A DNA stretch of 64,000 bases from Megalopta genalis (taxonomy: Eukaryota; Arthropoda; Insecta; Hymenoptera; Halictidae), in assembly GCF_051020955.1 (NCBI RefSeq), contig NC_135015.1, positions 4,661,616-4,725,615 of the forward strand, given 5' to 3'. A model generated the notes under the pieces. The model saw nothing but the letters and a program-made list of their open reading frames with translations. It was not told the origin of the DNA and made no database searches. How positions within the stretch are numbered: the first letter of the stretch is position 1; each line of letters begins with the position of its first letter. Positions 13,001-23,720 of this stretch are shown piece by piece. The translations under genes were made by a program, and so were the position numbers.

Positions 13001-16000
13001 TTACGCTGACCTTCTTCGACTAGTCGGTAAAGTCGATATTTTGCACCAATGCTCGATAACGGAGTAAAATTGTTTTTGTGGATTGATCGATTGAAGAATT
13101 AATCAAGAATCTCTTCTGGAAAAGTTTTCGTCTTCGTGCAAATGAAAATTTGTCTGGGCTAATTGTCTGGAGGATTGGCCAAGAATTTCGTCTGGAAAAA
13201 ATTCATTCGTGTTTCTCTGCCCATGTTCGTGCAAATTGAAAATTCTCTGCGCCAATTTGACTGAAGGATCATCCAAATCCTTATTTTTAAGGACTACCAG
13301 AATCAAGGATATTATTTACATGCAGGATATATTATTACTTGCAGGATCTTCAGTCGATGTTAATGCAAATTCTAGATTTTGGTAAACTAATAGACTGATT
13401 AATCACGAATCCCGGCTGAACTTTTGTGAACCAGTTGACTGGAGGATTAATCAAGAATTCAGAATAATGTTTCGGAACTTCTCTAATTCGTTGATTAGAA
13501 GTTGTCCCCTTGTTGACGCACGACGAAATGTCGCGGGATGAATATTACATTGTTGGGGAACGCTTTTCCCTTATTCAGTCGCAAACCCTCGCGCACGTGT
13601 TTTACGACGACGAAAACTCCGCGACCGTGAATTTTATTCGACCTTTTTACTTTACTGCTTTTCGTCCCACTTTTCGCCCTACTGTCTATGAATGCAAATA
13701 AACCGATCCCGGAGCGAATCATGGAATCATAAATTCAATAACATATCGTGGTGCTTCTTTCACGTTACTTTTACGGGTTTCCCACTGATCGGAGGAATTA
13801 CCGACGATTCTGCAGGTGAAGGCATTTAGCTTTCGTCACTGAAGCTTTCCAATTTCCATAGTGCATTTTTAGTACTACAATTTATTTTTACGAAATAAAT
13901 GGATCTGTGATCATTCCACTTTTAATGCTTGTACACTGAAGTTAATGAATTTTTTTAATACTAGTGAAGCATGATTGTTCATTTTCCCTTTATACTGTGA
14001 CTCCCGTTAATATTCGGACACTCTTCAAAACGCAATAACTATTTTAGAACTGGACTAAACAATTTGATTTTTTCCTAGATGATAGAGCGATCAGTTTACT
14101 AGACCATAACTAGAATGCATTTTTTTTTAAAATTTTCTATTGCTTAGAATGACAAAAGAAAATAAAAAAGCTCGTGTTTTTTTAACTTTTTTATCTGAGC
14201 CTGTAACGAAAATTTTTAAAATATGTTTTGTAAATCTCGATAAGTTATGTGTATGTTAAAAACCGAATCTGTTCAAAGAAATCGGTTGACCTTCGTACAA
14301 GCTGTAAACAATTTAAGATCGCAAAAATCGCAGTTTTGTCGCTATTCTTGACACTTTCGACCAATAAGTGTGAGAAATTTGCAGTTTTTAAAATCTTTCA
14401 ACGCTTGTAACCTGACTTTGCGATAACCGATTTCGATGAAGTTTTCAGCATGCATATATCTTACCGAGATCTACAAATTTTCATTATAATTTCAGATAGA
14501 AAAGTTAAAAAACAAGAATCTTTTATTTTGTTTTGCCATTCAAAGTGATAGCAAAATTGTAACAAAGTAGTTTGATCATTGTGTAGCCTCTGTGATCCTC
14601 TATCATCTAAAAAAAAGTTCCAATCATTTATTCTAATTTTTAACAATTCATTACATTTCTGTAGTTTTTTTGATAGATTATATTAATGAATGCTTTCATC
14701 AATGAACTTCTTCCAGAGTAAGATAATGTTACGTTTGTTCGGTTGAAAGTTATGCAAGTTCCATCCTCATTTCGTAGTTCTCACATTAAATTATCAATTA
14801 TTTTTATCAAGCGCAAAAAAAACTAAATTGACCTCTAGAAATGGACCATTTTGTGGGCAACGAAAGCAGTCTCATAGAAAAATTCAAGTTTTACAAGTTT
14901 TACAAGTTTTTGCATAAATGAAGGATCGCTCAGCTCGGTGACGAAATAGTGGTGGCAGTATGACGGCACCTCTGACCTTCGTGCAAGCAGATATCTTGGG
15001 TGATTCCAAGTCCCATGTAATCCGCTTTGCATTCCCGCGGAGCGTGCTGCGGTAGCTCACAGTCCTTAGTCGTTACTCACGGAACGATTGAGTCACCTAA
15101 ATACCAAGAATAAAGGGAGATGTCACACCCATGCGATTTTCGTGCGACAATTAAACACATCCGACAAAAGATCCTTTTTATTTTCATCCCTTCCGGAGCT
15201 AGTCTTTAAAAGCCCGTTAACGATCTGTCGCGTCGGTGATTAATCGATTGTTAAACGATACGTTCCCCCTGCTGGAAGATTGATTCCCCGACTGATACTT
15301 TCCGACGATCCTGTAAATTGCTTTTCCAAAGGTTTCCGGTCGACATTTTCTCCCGATTGGTGGGAATATATGGCTCGGCGCCGTTCTCGGATAGAAAAGA
15401 CGCGCAGAACCGCCCGTCACTTAAATTTATTGTCAAGCGATGCTCCGAAACTTGATGCATTTGATATTTGAAACTGTGTTTCGATTAAATTTCGCTCACG
15501 AAACTGGCAATTCTATTTTCTAATTAATTTTTGAAAATTGTTACACGAGAGATTCTCTTTAATACACTAATTGTGTTCTACCCTCCCACGTTTGAACTCT
15601 ATGCTAGTTGATGCTATCTTCATTTAACATATTCTTCTTTTCTCATATTTTAATTTGTGTTCTATACGCTCATATTTTAACCAATCGTCGCGATAAATTG
15701 CAATTGTGGAGAAACGAAGCATTTACAGTGTTTAATCCTCCGACTACTGAAGCGTAGCCTCCTGTGTTGAAGACATTTCTGCCTCAAATTGAAATTCTAC
15801 TAATATATATTTACATCCCTTCTCACCACTCTTGCTCGCCGTGACTACGGCACAGTAGACGGATGGTTAACGGAGAGAATAAATGATTTTTCGCTTGGTA
15901 ACGTGCGAGGGTTTAAAGGCTAGCTCTCGTTTTATAAAATCATTGAAATCTATCGTCTCAGATGATTAATATCGCACTTTTTGGCTTATTGCAGAAGAAG

Positions 16001-17087
16001 ATGGTCTACAGGATGTAGACACCGATTATACAGATAATGCATTAGAAAATCTGTTACGAGCAGCCCAACAAAAGTGAGTATTTACTACTCTGTGTCGTCT
16101 ATTTCCATCCCCGTCTCATCTTTCTCATGAATCTCATCTATACATCCCCTCAAACACTTTTAACCCTTGTTGCGTGGAAATACATGCTGTGACGAGCGAA
16201 TCATACTTGTGCGTTACTTTAATGTTGCAGCGAATGAAGAGTATCTGAACCAATAATTTATTCTCATCGTGATATTCACAAACTTTGCGTCGGTTTCCAA
16301 CAAATCCGATGATAAATGATCCAAGTTACTGTACGAGTAACGTCTTTTAATTTTTATCCAAAAGTATAGTAAACAGATTAGCTATTGTGACTTAGTTAGC
16401 GACTTTAACGTTAATATTTTGTACGAAATTAAATATTTGAAATAAATGAATACACTACATGATGCTAAAGTATATTTCAACAAAATGAGCCACATATATT
16501 ATAAGAACTGATATAACGACTTTCTGTCTATCTAATAGATAATAACTTGTTGATTAGAATGGATTATTGATTGGTGTACCCAAACTCCGAATCCCTGAGG
16601 CATCTAGCGATGTGACGTATGTTTTCCAATAATCTTTATGCGTTACGAAATGCAAGAACACGTTCCAGTTAAGAAATAGCCACTGAAAATGGGAAATTGC
16701 ACGAAGATCCACTAGTCTACTTATAATCAAATGTATTTCGTACGTTCTGATAAAAAGACAAGCTTTTGATTCTCACGAAGTGTCGAAAACAACGTCGCTC
16801 CGCAAGATGTCTTCCCGGAGATGCGAAAGGCTTGATTGGACAGCCGCCATCTTCCCTCCTATCCCCGTGTCGGTGTCTCGATGTCACGACAAGGCATTGT
16901 TCTGATACCCCTAATCCCGAATAGACGTTCCTCGTTGATTTACCTGTTTAGGCGAGCCTGCATAAAACGAGCCGGAAACTGTGACCACCGGCCGAAAGAT
17001 TGTTGCCACAGCTCCAGCTGCAGGTGCAACTTGTGGGGCTCGAACTGCCGGTGCCAGCGGGCCGGCGTCTTCCAGAAATGGGGCTAA
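7010..17087 (+). CDS. ALP: Agatoxin-like peptide (ALP) precursor, three exons
   Basis: This is a secreted neuropeptide precursor of 99 residues encoded by exons 7010-7094, 15995-16073 and 16952-17087 (300 nt including TAA). Residues 1-21 form a signal peptide (M-K-F-C-L-L-W-L, then a hydrophobic core ending L-G). About 33 acidic propeptide residues follow (S-P-Y-I-D-D-E; D-V-D-T-D-Y-T-D). A Lys-Arg processing site is built across the exon 2/3 junction. The mature part has eight cysteines, including an adjacent Cys pair and two C-x-C pairs, and ends F-Q-K-W-G, where Gly would be used for C-terminal amidation. The exon phases (1 and 2) match exactly. This agrees with the agatoxin-like peptides known from the honey bee neuroendocrine system, which resemble spider agatoxins in their cystine framework. 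Function in this species is inferred; it is an endogenous peptide gene, not evidence of venom. Confidence 0.93.
11606..11887 (+). mobile_element. piggyBac-type MITE, copy 1
   Basis: This is a 282-bp element flanked by TTAA on both sides (11602-11605 and 11888-11891). The terminal inverted repeats are CCCTAGAAAGATAACC and its complement with one change (CCCGAGAAAGATAACC). The subterminal ACGTACGTAAAAGATAACCA and the AATTGACGCC-like motif resemble the ends of canonical piggyBac closely. It has no coding capacity, so it must have been moved by a transposase from elsewhere. The same element occurs inverted at 30186-30467 and looks base-for-base near-identical, so both insertions are young. Confidence 0.92.
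11888..12300. repeat. Degenerate direct repeat interrupted by a MITE
   Basis: The block AAACTGGACCTTGAGAATGG (from 11891) recurs as AAACTGGACCTTTGACAATG (from about 12175). Each is followed by a region with a GATCC(T)TTTATGCATT motif (about 12095 and 12252). Subtracting the MITE at 11912-12040 leaves a unit of about 150 bp. The MITE therefore inserted into an older tandem duplication. Confidence 0.5.
11912..12040. mobile_element. Palindromic TA MITE (CAGTAAATTCTC family), short copy
   Basis: This is a 129-bp inverted-repeat element. Its right end GAGAATTTACTG is followed by TA, and its left end is the diverged CAGCAATTTCTCTCTAATTC. The two arms (GCACAAAAATGGACAATTTGG and complement) almost meet, so the central loop found in the 215-bp copies is missing. 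It is related to the elements at 24167, 24399, 47206 and the fragment at 56611. Confidence 0.8.
13080..13470. repeat. Degenerate tandem repeats in ALP intron 1
   Basis: A block resembling CTGGAGGATTAATCAAGAAT recurs near 13090, 13168, 13260 and 13440. It is often followed by TTTCGTCTTCGTGCAAAT-like sequence. The units have diverged strongly and their spacing varies (roughly 80-180 bp). No element ends were seen. Confidence 0.5.
13985..14660. mobile_element. Long foldback DNA element, diverged
   Basis: The two halves are imperfect inverted copies of each other. The left arm runs from about TGACTCCCGTTAATATTCGG and includes TTTTTTCCTAGATGATAGAG. The right arm includes the complement of ATGATAGAGGATCACAGAGG and TAAAAAAAAGTTCC, with arms meeting around 14300-14420. 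Arms of about 280 bp and a short spacer fit a foldback MITE. Ends and target duplication could not be fixed because of divergence, and no transposase remnant is visible. Confidence 0.65.
15995..16073 (+). CDS. ALP: ALP exon 2: acidic propeptide
   Basis: The acceptor is TTGGCTTATTGCAG| and the donor AACAAAA|GTGAGT. It adds 79 nt, entering in phase 1 and leaving in phase 2. The translation is rich in Asp/Glu (E-D-G-L-Q-D-V-D-T-D-Y-T-D) and ends L-L-R-A-A-Q-Q followed by two bases of a Lys codon. It was found from the splice sites and frame and is too short to show as an independent ORF. Confidence 0.9.
16074..16951 (+). other. ALP intron 2 (878 bp)
   Basis: It runs from the GTGAGT donor to the CTGTTTAG acceptor. 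It is AT-rich, and no element or additional exon was recognised. Confidence 0.8.
16952..17087 (+). CDS. ALP: ALP exon 3: cysteine-rich mature peptide
   Basis: It starts after ACCTGTTTAG|. The first base completes a Lys codon and the next codon is Arg, giving the Lys-Arg cleavage site. The following 43 residues contain eight cysteines (motifs G-N-C-D, D-C-C-H, C-R-C-N-L-W-G, N-C-R-C-Q-R) and end F-Q-K-W-G before TAA (17085-17087). The cysteine pattern is that of agatoxin-like/inhibitor-knot peptides. The exon is notably GC-rich. No AATAAA was seen in the next several hundred bases, so the 3' UTR end is unknown. Confidence 0.93.
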
Positions 17088-17712
17088 AAACGTCACTCAT
17101 CCGAGCGACGCCCGACGCAAAAAACTCGCAACGACATCATTTAATTACCGACTACCTCGAAGTTCCTTTGATTTCTCGCGATCGTTTCATACCCTAGATC
17201 AGATCTGATCCCTTGTGCTCTTCGTTCTTCTTTTTATCTTTTTAGAAATACAAGACACCTTTAACATCTGAAACTTGGCGAACGTCAACCTTGATCTGTT
17301 TCTGATAAATCAAAAGACGCATCGATAATCAAAGATGATGGCACAAGTTGGATAGATTCACGCGCAAAGGGTTGACACGTTCACTATCAATCAAGATTAT
17401 ATGTTTAAAAGCTCGGTGTAAATCGATTAATGAGTTTGCTCTCGATGGAAAAATTGCTTGGCGTTTAATAACGTTACACGATCGTAGCGGTTGATGTTTT
17501 GCGAAGTTTCAAGTGTCTTAGTTCATGGCAGTGAACGCGTTAACCCTTTGTCTCCGAATTTAGTATTTATTCAGCGGATTATTTCAACAAATTTTTGCGT
17601 GTTTTGAATGTCATTGTTCGAAAATCAACTGCAATTGCTGAAAAGACGAAAACAGTGAAACGCAAACAGCAGATGTCGCGCGAAATGCGCGAACGGGAAT
17701 TTGTTTAAATAA
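17088..17712. other. ALP 3' flank
   Basis: This stretch probably includes the ALP 3' UTR, but no polyadenylation signal is evident. A lone TTAACCCTTTGTCTCCG at about 17539 resembles the terminus of the TTAA/CCCTTTGCA MITE family, without a matching second end. Confidence 0.4.
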
Positions 17713-17843
17713 TTGCTGCTGACATTAGACCAGTTCCTTTATTCGCGTTTTATTCGCTCCATCGTCGAGTCGGTGAACCGTTCGAACAGAAACTCCGCAG
17801 GAGATGAATTTTTCATGCGAATTATTCCGGAGTTAGCTCGTCG

Positions 17844-18485
17844 ATGTTCTTTACTCTCTGTTGTCCGTTTTCGTTTTTTGTTTCCGTGCGGTGCACGTCT
17901 CGTATCTACCTCCCTCGCGTGCAATACTCGGCTAACAAATTCGCCGCGAGTTTATTCTCCGTTTTTATCTTTCCCGTTTCGTTTCACCCGCGACATTATA
18001 CAGCGCCAACTGGCTTCTGTTATTGTAATGCCACCGCCGTCTCGCCCATCTCTTCTTTGAACAGCTCTTCGGACAATAAAGTTTTTCTATCCTCTCCCGC
18101 GGATGGAACGATTCCTTCTCGCATTCCGTTTACAGTCCGAGCTTCGCTTTTTAACGCGCACTTTGAGGCCTTTCGCGATCTGTTGCGAACACGGAAACCC
18201 CATCGAAGCACCGAAGAATGGCACAAAGTCGGACTTCGCAACTTTATTTCTTTTAGTAGAGAGGAAAAGTTCGTGACCATAGGAAGCTGTCTTCCAACAG
18301 ACTCTGCGCGGATGATAATAACATGGCGGAGAGTTGCTGTACTAGCAAACGCAAGCGACTTTTCAGAAAGATTCTCTGTTTCGACGATTATCAAATTATT
18401 TCGTTGGATTAACGATCGCCTAGAACGTTTGCTAGAATATTTTAATATGTCACGATATGATGCAGTTGGAATAGGAAACATTTGA
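17844..18485 (+). other. Unrecognised 213-codon ORF, coding status doubtful
   Basis: This is the longest uninterrupted ORF in the window. It starts with hydrophobic, Cys/Phe-rich residues and shows no motif or domain that I recognise. Its C-terminal third runs through the first unit of a degenerate tandem repeat, and the ORF is not bounded by obvious splice signals. The opposite strand also has a 153-codon ORF over the same bases, which suggests a compositional effect in this GC-richer stretch. I do not call it a gene. Transcript evidence or conservation of the frame in relatives would change that. Confidence 0.25.
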
Positions 18486-18840
18486 TGACACAGAAAGTCG
18501 TCTTCTAGGTGGCAGACTTTGCGCGAATAATTCTCCTTTTTATCGATTGTTGAATTATTGTGCTGGATTAACGATTGTTTAGTACGTTAGTTCGATTATT
18601 CTGGTATGTTTGAACGATGCAGATCGAACTGGAAAGAGTAAAAGGACATAGAAAGCAAACTTCCAGAAGGCAGACGCTGTGCGGGCGACAGTGAAATGTC
18701 GGAGAGTCGTCAAACTAGAAGATCCTTTCTGTTGTCGAATGTAAAATTATTTGGTTGGTTTGACGATCATTTAGAACGTTCGCAAGATTATGTCAATATG
18801 GTAAAACAATGCGGAAAGATGCAGATGGAGTGGCCGAATT
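18274..18840. repeat. Degenerate tandem array, three units
   Basis: Units start near 18274, 18484 and 18646. Shared blocks are GACA(C/T)AGAAAG..CTTC, GCAGAC..TGCGCG, ATTATTTGGTTGGATTAACG and TTTAGAACGTT(C/T)G..AGATTAT, then GATGCAG. The second unit lacks an internal part, so the spacing is about 210 and 162 bp. The first unit lies inside the 213-codon ORF. Confidence 0.65.
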
Positions 18841-20084
18841 AACGGGGATTTCGATGATTCCCTTGAGTTCCTATGTTTCAGTTCCTGGCGAAACGATCGT
18901 TCATCCGATCTTTGCGATTGATTTCATTAAGTAGGAAAGAAACTTGTACAAATTTACCATAGGAGAGGCAAAGTGCGGTAAATTCCGAGGATACTTTTTC
19001 TGTCCCGATTCTCTGGCCTCAAGACGCGCCATCTTCGTTCGCGCGGCGAAAGAAATTCGGAGAACGTGTTCGACGAACCCTCGACGGACAATCCGAAGAT
19101 CCTGTTGGAACACTATTCTCTGATTGGTGTTTCTTCTAGCCACTTTTTCCCAACCAGACGACAGTGTTCCATCCCCTCTAATTCGTCGGCCGCGGAGATG
19201 ACCGCGCGTATATACATACGTAGAGTAATTGAAATTTGTCGAATTGATTTGTCGATCAGAAGAAAGAATTATTTCGGAGGTACGTTCCTCCCCTATTGAA
19301 TCTTGAAACGTGTATGTACGTATCCACGTTTATGCATACTAATTATAAATTGAAAAATACAATAATGGATGTTATCGTATCGTATCGGAAGGTGGATGTA
19401 CATGTACCGATATATTATGGAAATATAATATATATTATATATGTACTAGCACAACTGATTCTGTCGCCTCAATTCCCATCCGATTCTTGTCAACGATCCC
19501 TTTTCGTTTCGTCGGAACATTTTCCTGTAGATTAATCATTGATTTTATGCATTTACGACAAAAGTGAGTAAGCGAAATTTAAAATGATGTTCCAGTTTTT
19601 TGAAATTGATGCTGGAGATTTGTGTTTTGTTTAAAGAATCTACAGTCTGCGAATTACTGTTAATTACAGAAACTATTCTATTCTATGCAAGTTTATACTT
19701 ACATGTATAGTATCGTATTTGCATTATTAAATGGAGAATATCCCTGCAATTTTTATTTTGCGAAGCACAGTTCTTCAAGAGCGAGTTTTTATTTTCATGA
19801 GCCATTGTCTGAAGGTACTATACCAACTCCCACTCAGTCACGAATGAACGGCCCCTTTTTACAACTTCAAGTAGCTTATACACAGGAGACTTCTTCAACT
19901 GTAACGTCGACTAATCCTTTGATCGCACGCTTTTACAAACAGCCATCAATATCGTGCAGCACGATATCAGTACGACAGTTCTGAGACAATTATACAGTTA
20001 TTATCGATTGAATTTCTTCGTGAAGAATGAAAAATAAAGGTCGTTCGAAAGATCTGCGAATTGTACCGAGGCAGACTGGACATA
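18841..20084. other. Intergenic, no gene recognised
   Basis: It contains AT-rich sequence, an ATATAATATATATTATATAT tract near 19425-19442 and short unrelated ORFs. Nothing with recognisable motifs was seen. Confidence 0.45.
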
Positions 20085-21248
20085 TGAGCCGTTTATTTTG
20101 AAAGTGGCATAAGTCACTTTTTCAAAAAAATCGAGTTAATGATAACACTAATTACAATTGAACGGTATCTTTTCATTTAAAAAATATTTGCAATCAATAA
20201 GTTGAGAACTATTGAGATTTGTTCGAGAGAAGTTTTGCTAATTAACGGTATAACAAACATGTTTATTTTGAAAGTGGCGTAAGTCGCTGTACTCAGGAAA
20301 TTAATTGCGGGACTTAGTGTAAAAGAAGTAGAAACGTATGATAAGTGTGTGTGAAGTATTGTATTGAATTATTTTTAGTATTTTTAAAAAAGTTGTGATC
20401 ACTGGACTTATTTTTATAAGTGCGAAAGAGAATAGTGCAGTTTTGTAAATTATATTATAGTGATGTGACGGCTACCTCCAGACCCGCCAGCAGATGGCTA
20501 TAAAATGTTTTATAAACTAACTTTAGATGAAAAAGATGAATTTCTAACTTTGGATTTGTCACCAAAAAGAGGAAGACCTAGGCGTTATTCGCAAATAGAA
20601 ATGGATCCGTTATACGCTGGATCTCGTCCTGTTTCTTCAGCAAAATAGAAAGACATGATGGACTTGCTTAATTATATACCCCCAATATACCATAGTTATT
20701 TTAAAAATTTGAAACAAAACACGATTTCCGGGGACTTAATCACTCCTATTGATGACGAAAAATAAATTGAACCGATGTATTTTCATATAAATTACTTATA
20801 CTTATGTTTCAAAATGTACTAATTATTTTTGTATTTTATGAATATTAAAATAAAAAATACTTAAATGAAACCTTTATATTAAATATGTTCATGGTATAAA
20901 TTATTATTATATATGTAATTTATTCAACAATTTTAGTAAATCACTGTCCTTTCAAAACATCACTTCAGTAAAATACGTCGGACAAAATTAATATATGTTA
21001 GTCATTTTTCTAAACTATTTATTTTGAAAGTGGCTTAAGTCACTTTACCATAATGAAAAGTGGTGATTTTTTAATGTTTAAACGAAATTATTTATACTGA
21101 GAAAAATATCAGTATCTTGAGATAACAAATACAAGTAAATTTTCTCGAAAGTTAGCATTCATATTTTTAAACGTGTTAAAACGCAAACTCTTAAATATAT
21201 CGACTTAAAAACAAAGTGACTTATGCCACTTTCAAAATAAACGGCTCA
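20085..21248 (+). mobile_element. 1.16-kb DNA transposon remnant with TGAGCCG ends
   Basis: The terminal inverted repeats are TGAGCCGTTTATTTTGAAAG at the left and its complement at the right, extended by TGGCATAAGTCACTTT. TA lies outside each end (20083-20084 and 21249-21250). Further copies of the same terminal sequence lie inside, near 20253-20288 and 21011-21047. The element therefore has repeated or nested termini. A broken reading frame (20469-20765) lies in the middle. A fragment of the same family is at 51425-51540 on the other strand. The superfamily was not identified. Confidence 0.8.
20469..20765 (+). pseudogene. Transposon-encoded ORF remnant with one in-frame TAG
   Basis: This is a 98-codon frame ending in TAA at 20763-20765, interrupted once by TAG (20646-20648). 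The translation is protein-like: K-L-T-L-D-E-K-D-E-F, then an AT-hook-like K-R-G-R-P-R-R, then M-D-L-L-N-Y-I-P-P-I-Y-H before the end. No ATG opens it; a TGA lies directly upstream, so it is a 3' exon or truncated end. It sits inside the TGAGCCG-ended element and is probably the tail of its transposase or an accessory protein. I do not recognise the family. Confidence 0.6.
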
Positions 21249-21250
21249 TA

Positions 21251-22654
21251 TGAGGAATGTTTATAAAAAACTTTTTAAAATATTCTGTGCCAATGGGAAT
21301 ACGTTAGTATACCATTTAGGCACAATATCTTTTTATAAATAGTTATAAATAATGCTAATAAGACATTGTAAGTATCATTGCATCACGTGGAGGACAAGCA
21401 ATGTACTGTGAAAAAACTTAGGTTCTGGAGGACATAAAAGTAAGTATTGAAACAGAGCGAGACTTCCAAGCTTTGTATGGGAATATATGGATAGTAAATA
21501 TCATGACTTTTACAAAAGTTTACCTGAAATATCATAAAATAAAAATTCTTGCAATACCTCCTAATAAGAAACTTAAAACATCATCTAAAAGAAACATATT
21601 TTAGTTCCTCTTATAATTTCTATACATTGATATTCTTATGTAATTTGCGATAGAGAGAGTTTGTCACTTACAGTACTTTCAGATTTAAAGAATCGGTACT
21701 TTCAGTTCTTTCTACAATTAGAATGTGACACGTACAGGCTTTTCTCTGAAAACAATTCTTTACTTCATAAATTTGTGTATTATTAATGTGATAAATAAAA
21801 AAACTTTGTTATGATTTTAAGCTATGGTCGTCCAATTGGTTACGTCTAAAGATAAGAATAAATCAAGTTTTGTTAATAGTTCGAAGGTAGCAGTGTTTTC
21901 TCTTCCTCCTAAAAATTACATTTTTGTTGTTCCTATTACAATTATTCTTGCTCAATATGCTGTTTAATATATTAATTCTCAATGCTTCTCACTTTTCCAA
22001 ATCTTCTGAACTGTGCATCTTATTGATCAACGTTATATTTATTTTTCGAACGTTGTGACTAAAATAATCTCTCTAAATAAACAGGTATTTTAACTGCATT
22101 TTGCAGGTTATAAACAAATTAGGCACGCTTGATCCAGCCGTGGAGAAATTAACTTTAAACTGTGGTTGAACAATTCCATCACCTAGATATAAGTGATACT
22201 GCATTCACACGTGTCATTCATTGTCCTAACTCGGCCTATCCTTTGATACGAAATAGATAAAGCCATGATAAAGGTATTATTAGAATAAGATTGTTTGCAT
22301 CGTGTGCAAATACTAAAGCAATAATGATAGTTAACACTGGAAACTTCATTTCTTTTCCAATATATCAATCAAACCAAACTTTACTAGAATCCACAAGATA
22401 TAAAGAGGCTACAAAATCAATTACAGCAACAAATTTTTTTCCCTACCATTATTCTAATTTGATGTTAATCATCTAAATTTTAACTTCGCTCTCCCATGAT
22501 CCATATACGACTAACTTATTCCGATCTTAATCGTATCATCTATCATGTAACACATTTATGTAGTCTCTTCGTCACTCATCACTAAATTGCCGATTTGTAT
22601 GCAAAATAAAACTCGTCTACACTAATTGCAAGATAGTGATGCAACACAAACATC
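21251..22654. other. Intergenic, AT-rich
   Basis: No gene was called. A short frame ending P-P-N-K-K-L-K-T-S-S-K-R then TAG (about 21555-21604) could be another decayed transposon tail, but it is too short to support. Confidence 0.4.
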
Positions 22655-22655
22655 T

Positions 22656-22705
<50 letters not shown>

Positions 22706-22714
22706 ATCTCTCTC
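22655..22714. repeat. (TC)n microsatellite
   Basis: This is a run of about 60 bp of TC dinucleotides with two A interruptions towards its right end. Confidence 0.95.
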
Positions 22715-23034
22715 AAATCATTTTATCCAGTTGACAGTAATACAGCAGCGCATTTAAATGTTTCTACTGTTTTGTATTTGATCTACTCATTTTTATCACA
22801 AACGCATAAAATCCGCACTCTACTCATCACGCACTGTCTATAATGTAATATAAAATATAAACCGAATACTGTGCAGATTGCTATTTCAGTTTGTAATAAA
22901 AATTCAGTATTATGGTTAGAAAACTGAATTTTTGCGGATGACCCTAACTCGATGGCACGTGTCAGAACTCTTTTTTCACAGTAAATGCTACTAAAAGAAC
23001 CGAGCAAGCTGAGTTAGAAGGAAGGCACCATCCA

Positions 23035-23720
23035 TCAGCATGGCTCATGGTCCCGTGCCCGTTGAATCGGGCAATTCGTAGGACACGAGTGAGCAGCGTA
23101 AAGGACACGACGGACGATCTGTCTGACAGGACGATCGGGGAGCATGCCTGGGAGAGTCACGAGCCCGAAACTCGGCCGGGACACGAAAGAAGACGTTGTC
23201 ACGGATCAGCCGGCGACCTCCTGGTACGACACGAGCGGGTACCGTGCTGGTGTCGGTATGTCGAGTGGGTCGAGTAACTGGATCGTGACGTTCTGGTATC
23301 GCGATGGTGGTTGGTTACTGGCGAGGATATCGGGCCCAAGTAAAACGCAGGACCTCGAAACCTCGTGGACCAACGAGAGCGTCCCGATCGAACGACAGAC
23401 GTATCTTGGATCGAGCAGATCCTCGATATCTCGGCCGACCATGGCAGGGGAAGGTTAAACGAGTTAACCTCGAGGGACCGGGTCGACCTACGGCTCCGCG
23501 TCGTAAAGAATCTCGCCTCGCAGCAATGAAACGTGCGGCCACGACCGGTCACCCGGATTATTCGGGATCGCCGGCCTCTAAGGAAGTTTCTTCAGGGGTT
23601 GATCCTCCCGCGGGATGTTTCGAGGACAACTTCGAAGAGGAATCGCGGAACCGAGAAGCCTGGAGACGTCGTTACGACGAGACAGATGCCACTGCTTTGA
23701 ATTTATTCGGCCGACTTTGA
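23035..23720 (+). other. GC-rich island with overlapping ORFs, possible unplaced exon(s)
   Basis: This 0.7-kb block is clearly more GC- and CpG-rich than its AT-rich flanks. It holds ORFs of 138 codons (23304-23720, + strand), 104 codons (23144-23458, + strand) and 117 codons on the minus strand. None has a motif that I recognise, and the competing frames argue against a simple coding exon. The + frame ending at 23720 is basic and has several dibasic pairs. It could be a decayed or fast-evolving exon, a promoter/CpG island or old element DNA. No good acceptor precedes it. Confidence 0.3.

Larger units (their letters stand above)
7095..15994 (+). other. ALP intron 1 (8.9 kb)
   Basis: This large first intron lies between the GTGAGT donor at 7095 and the TTATTGCAG acceptor ending at 15994. 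It contains a piggyBac-type MITE (11606-11887), a palindromic MITE (11912-12040), degenerate tandem sequence (about 11888-12300 and 13080-13470) and a long foldback element (about 13985-14660), listed separately. The rest (7095-11600, 12300-13080, 14660-15994) is AT-rich with no convincing coding exon. Two diverged copies of a short block (AGTGGGGCCGCAGTCAGCGA-like, about 8588 and 8753) lie about 165 bp apart. Confidence 0.75.

Noticed and set aside
17539..17560. Single TTAACCCTTTGTCTCCG terminus
   Set aside because: No partner end was found, so it was not called an element.
18020..18481. 153-codon minus-strand ORF
   Set aside because: It mirrors the 213-codon + strand ORF, with no motif. 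Both probably reflect composition.
23040..23095. Alternative ALP terminal exon after CATCCATCAG
   Set aside because: The acceptor has no pyrimidine tract and the true cysteine-rich exon at 16952 fits phase and family.
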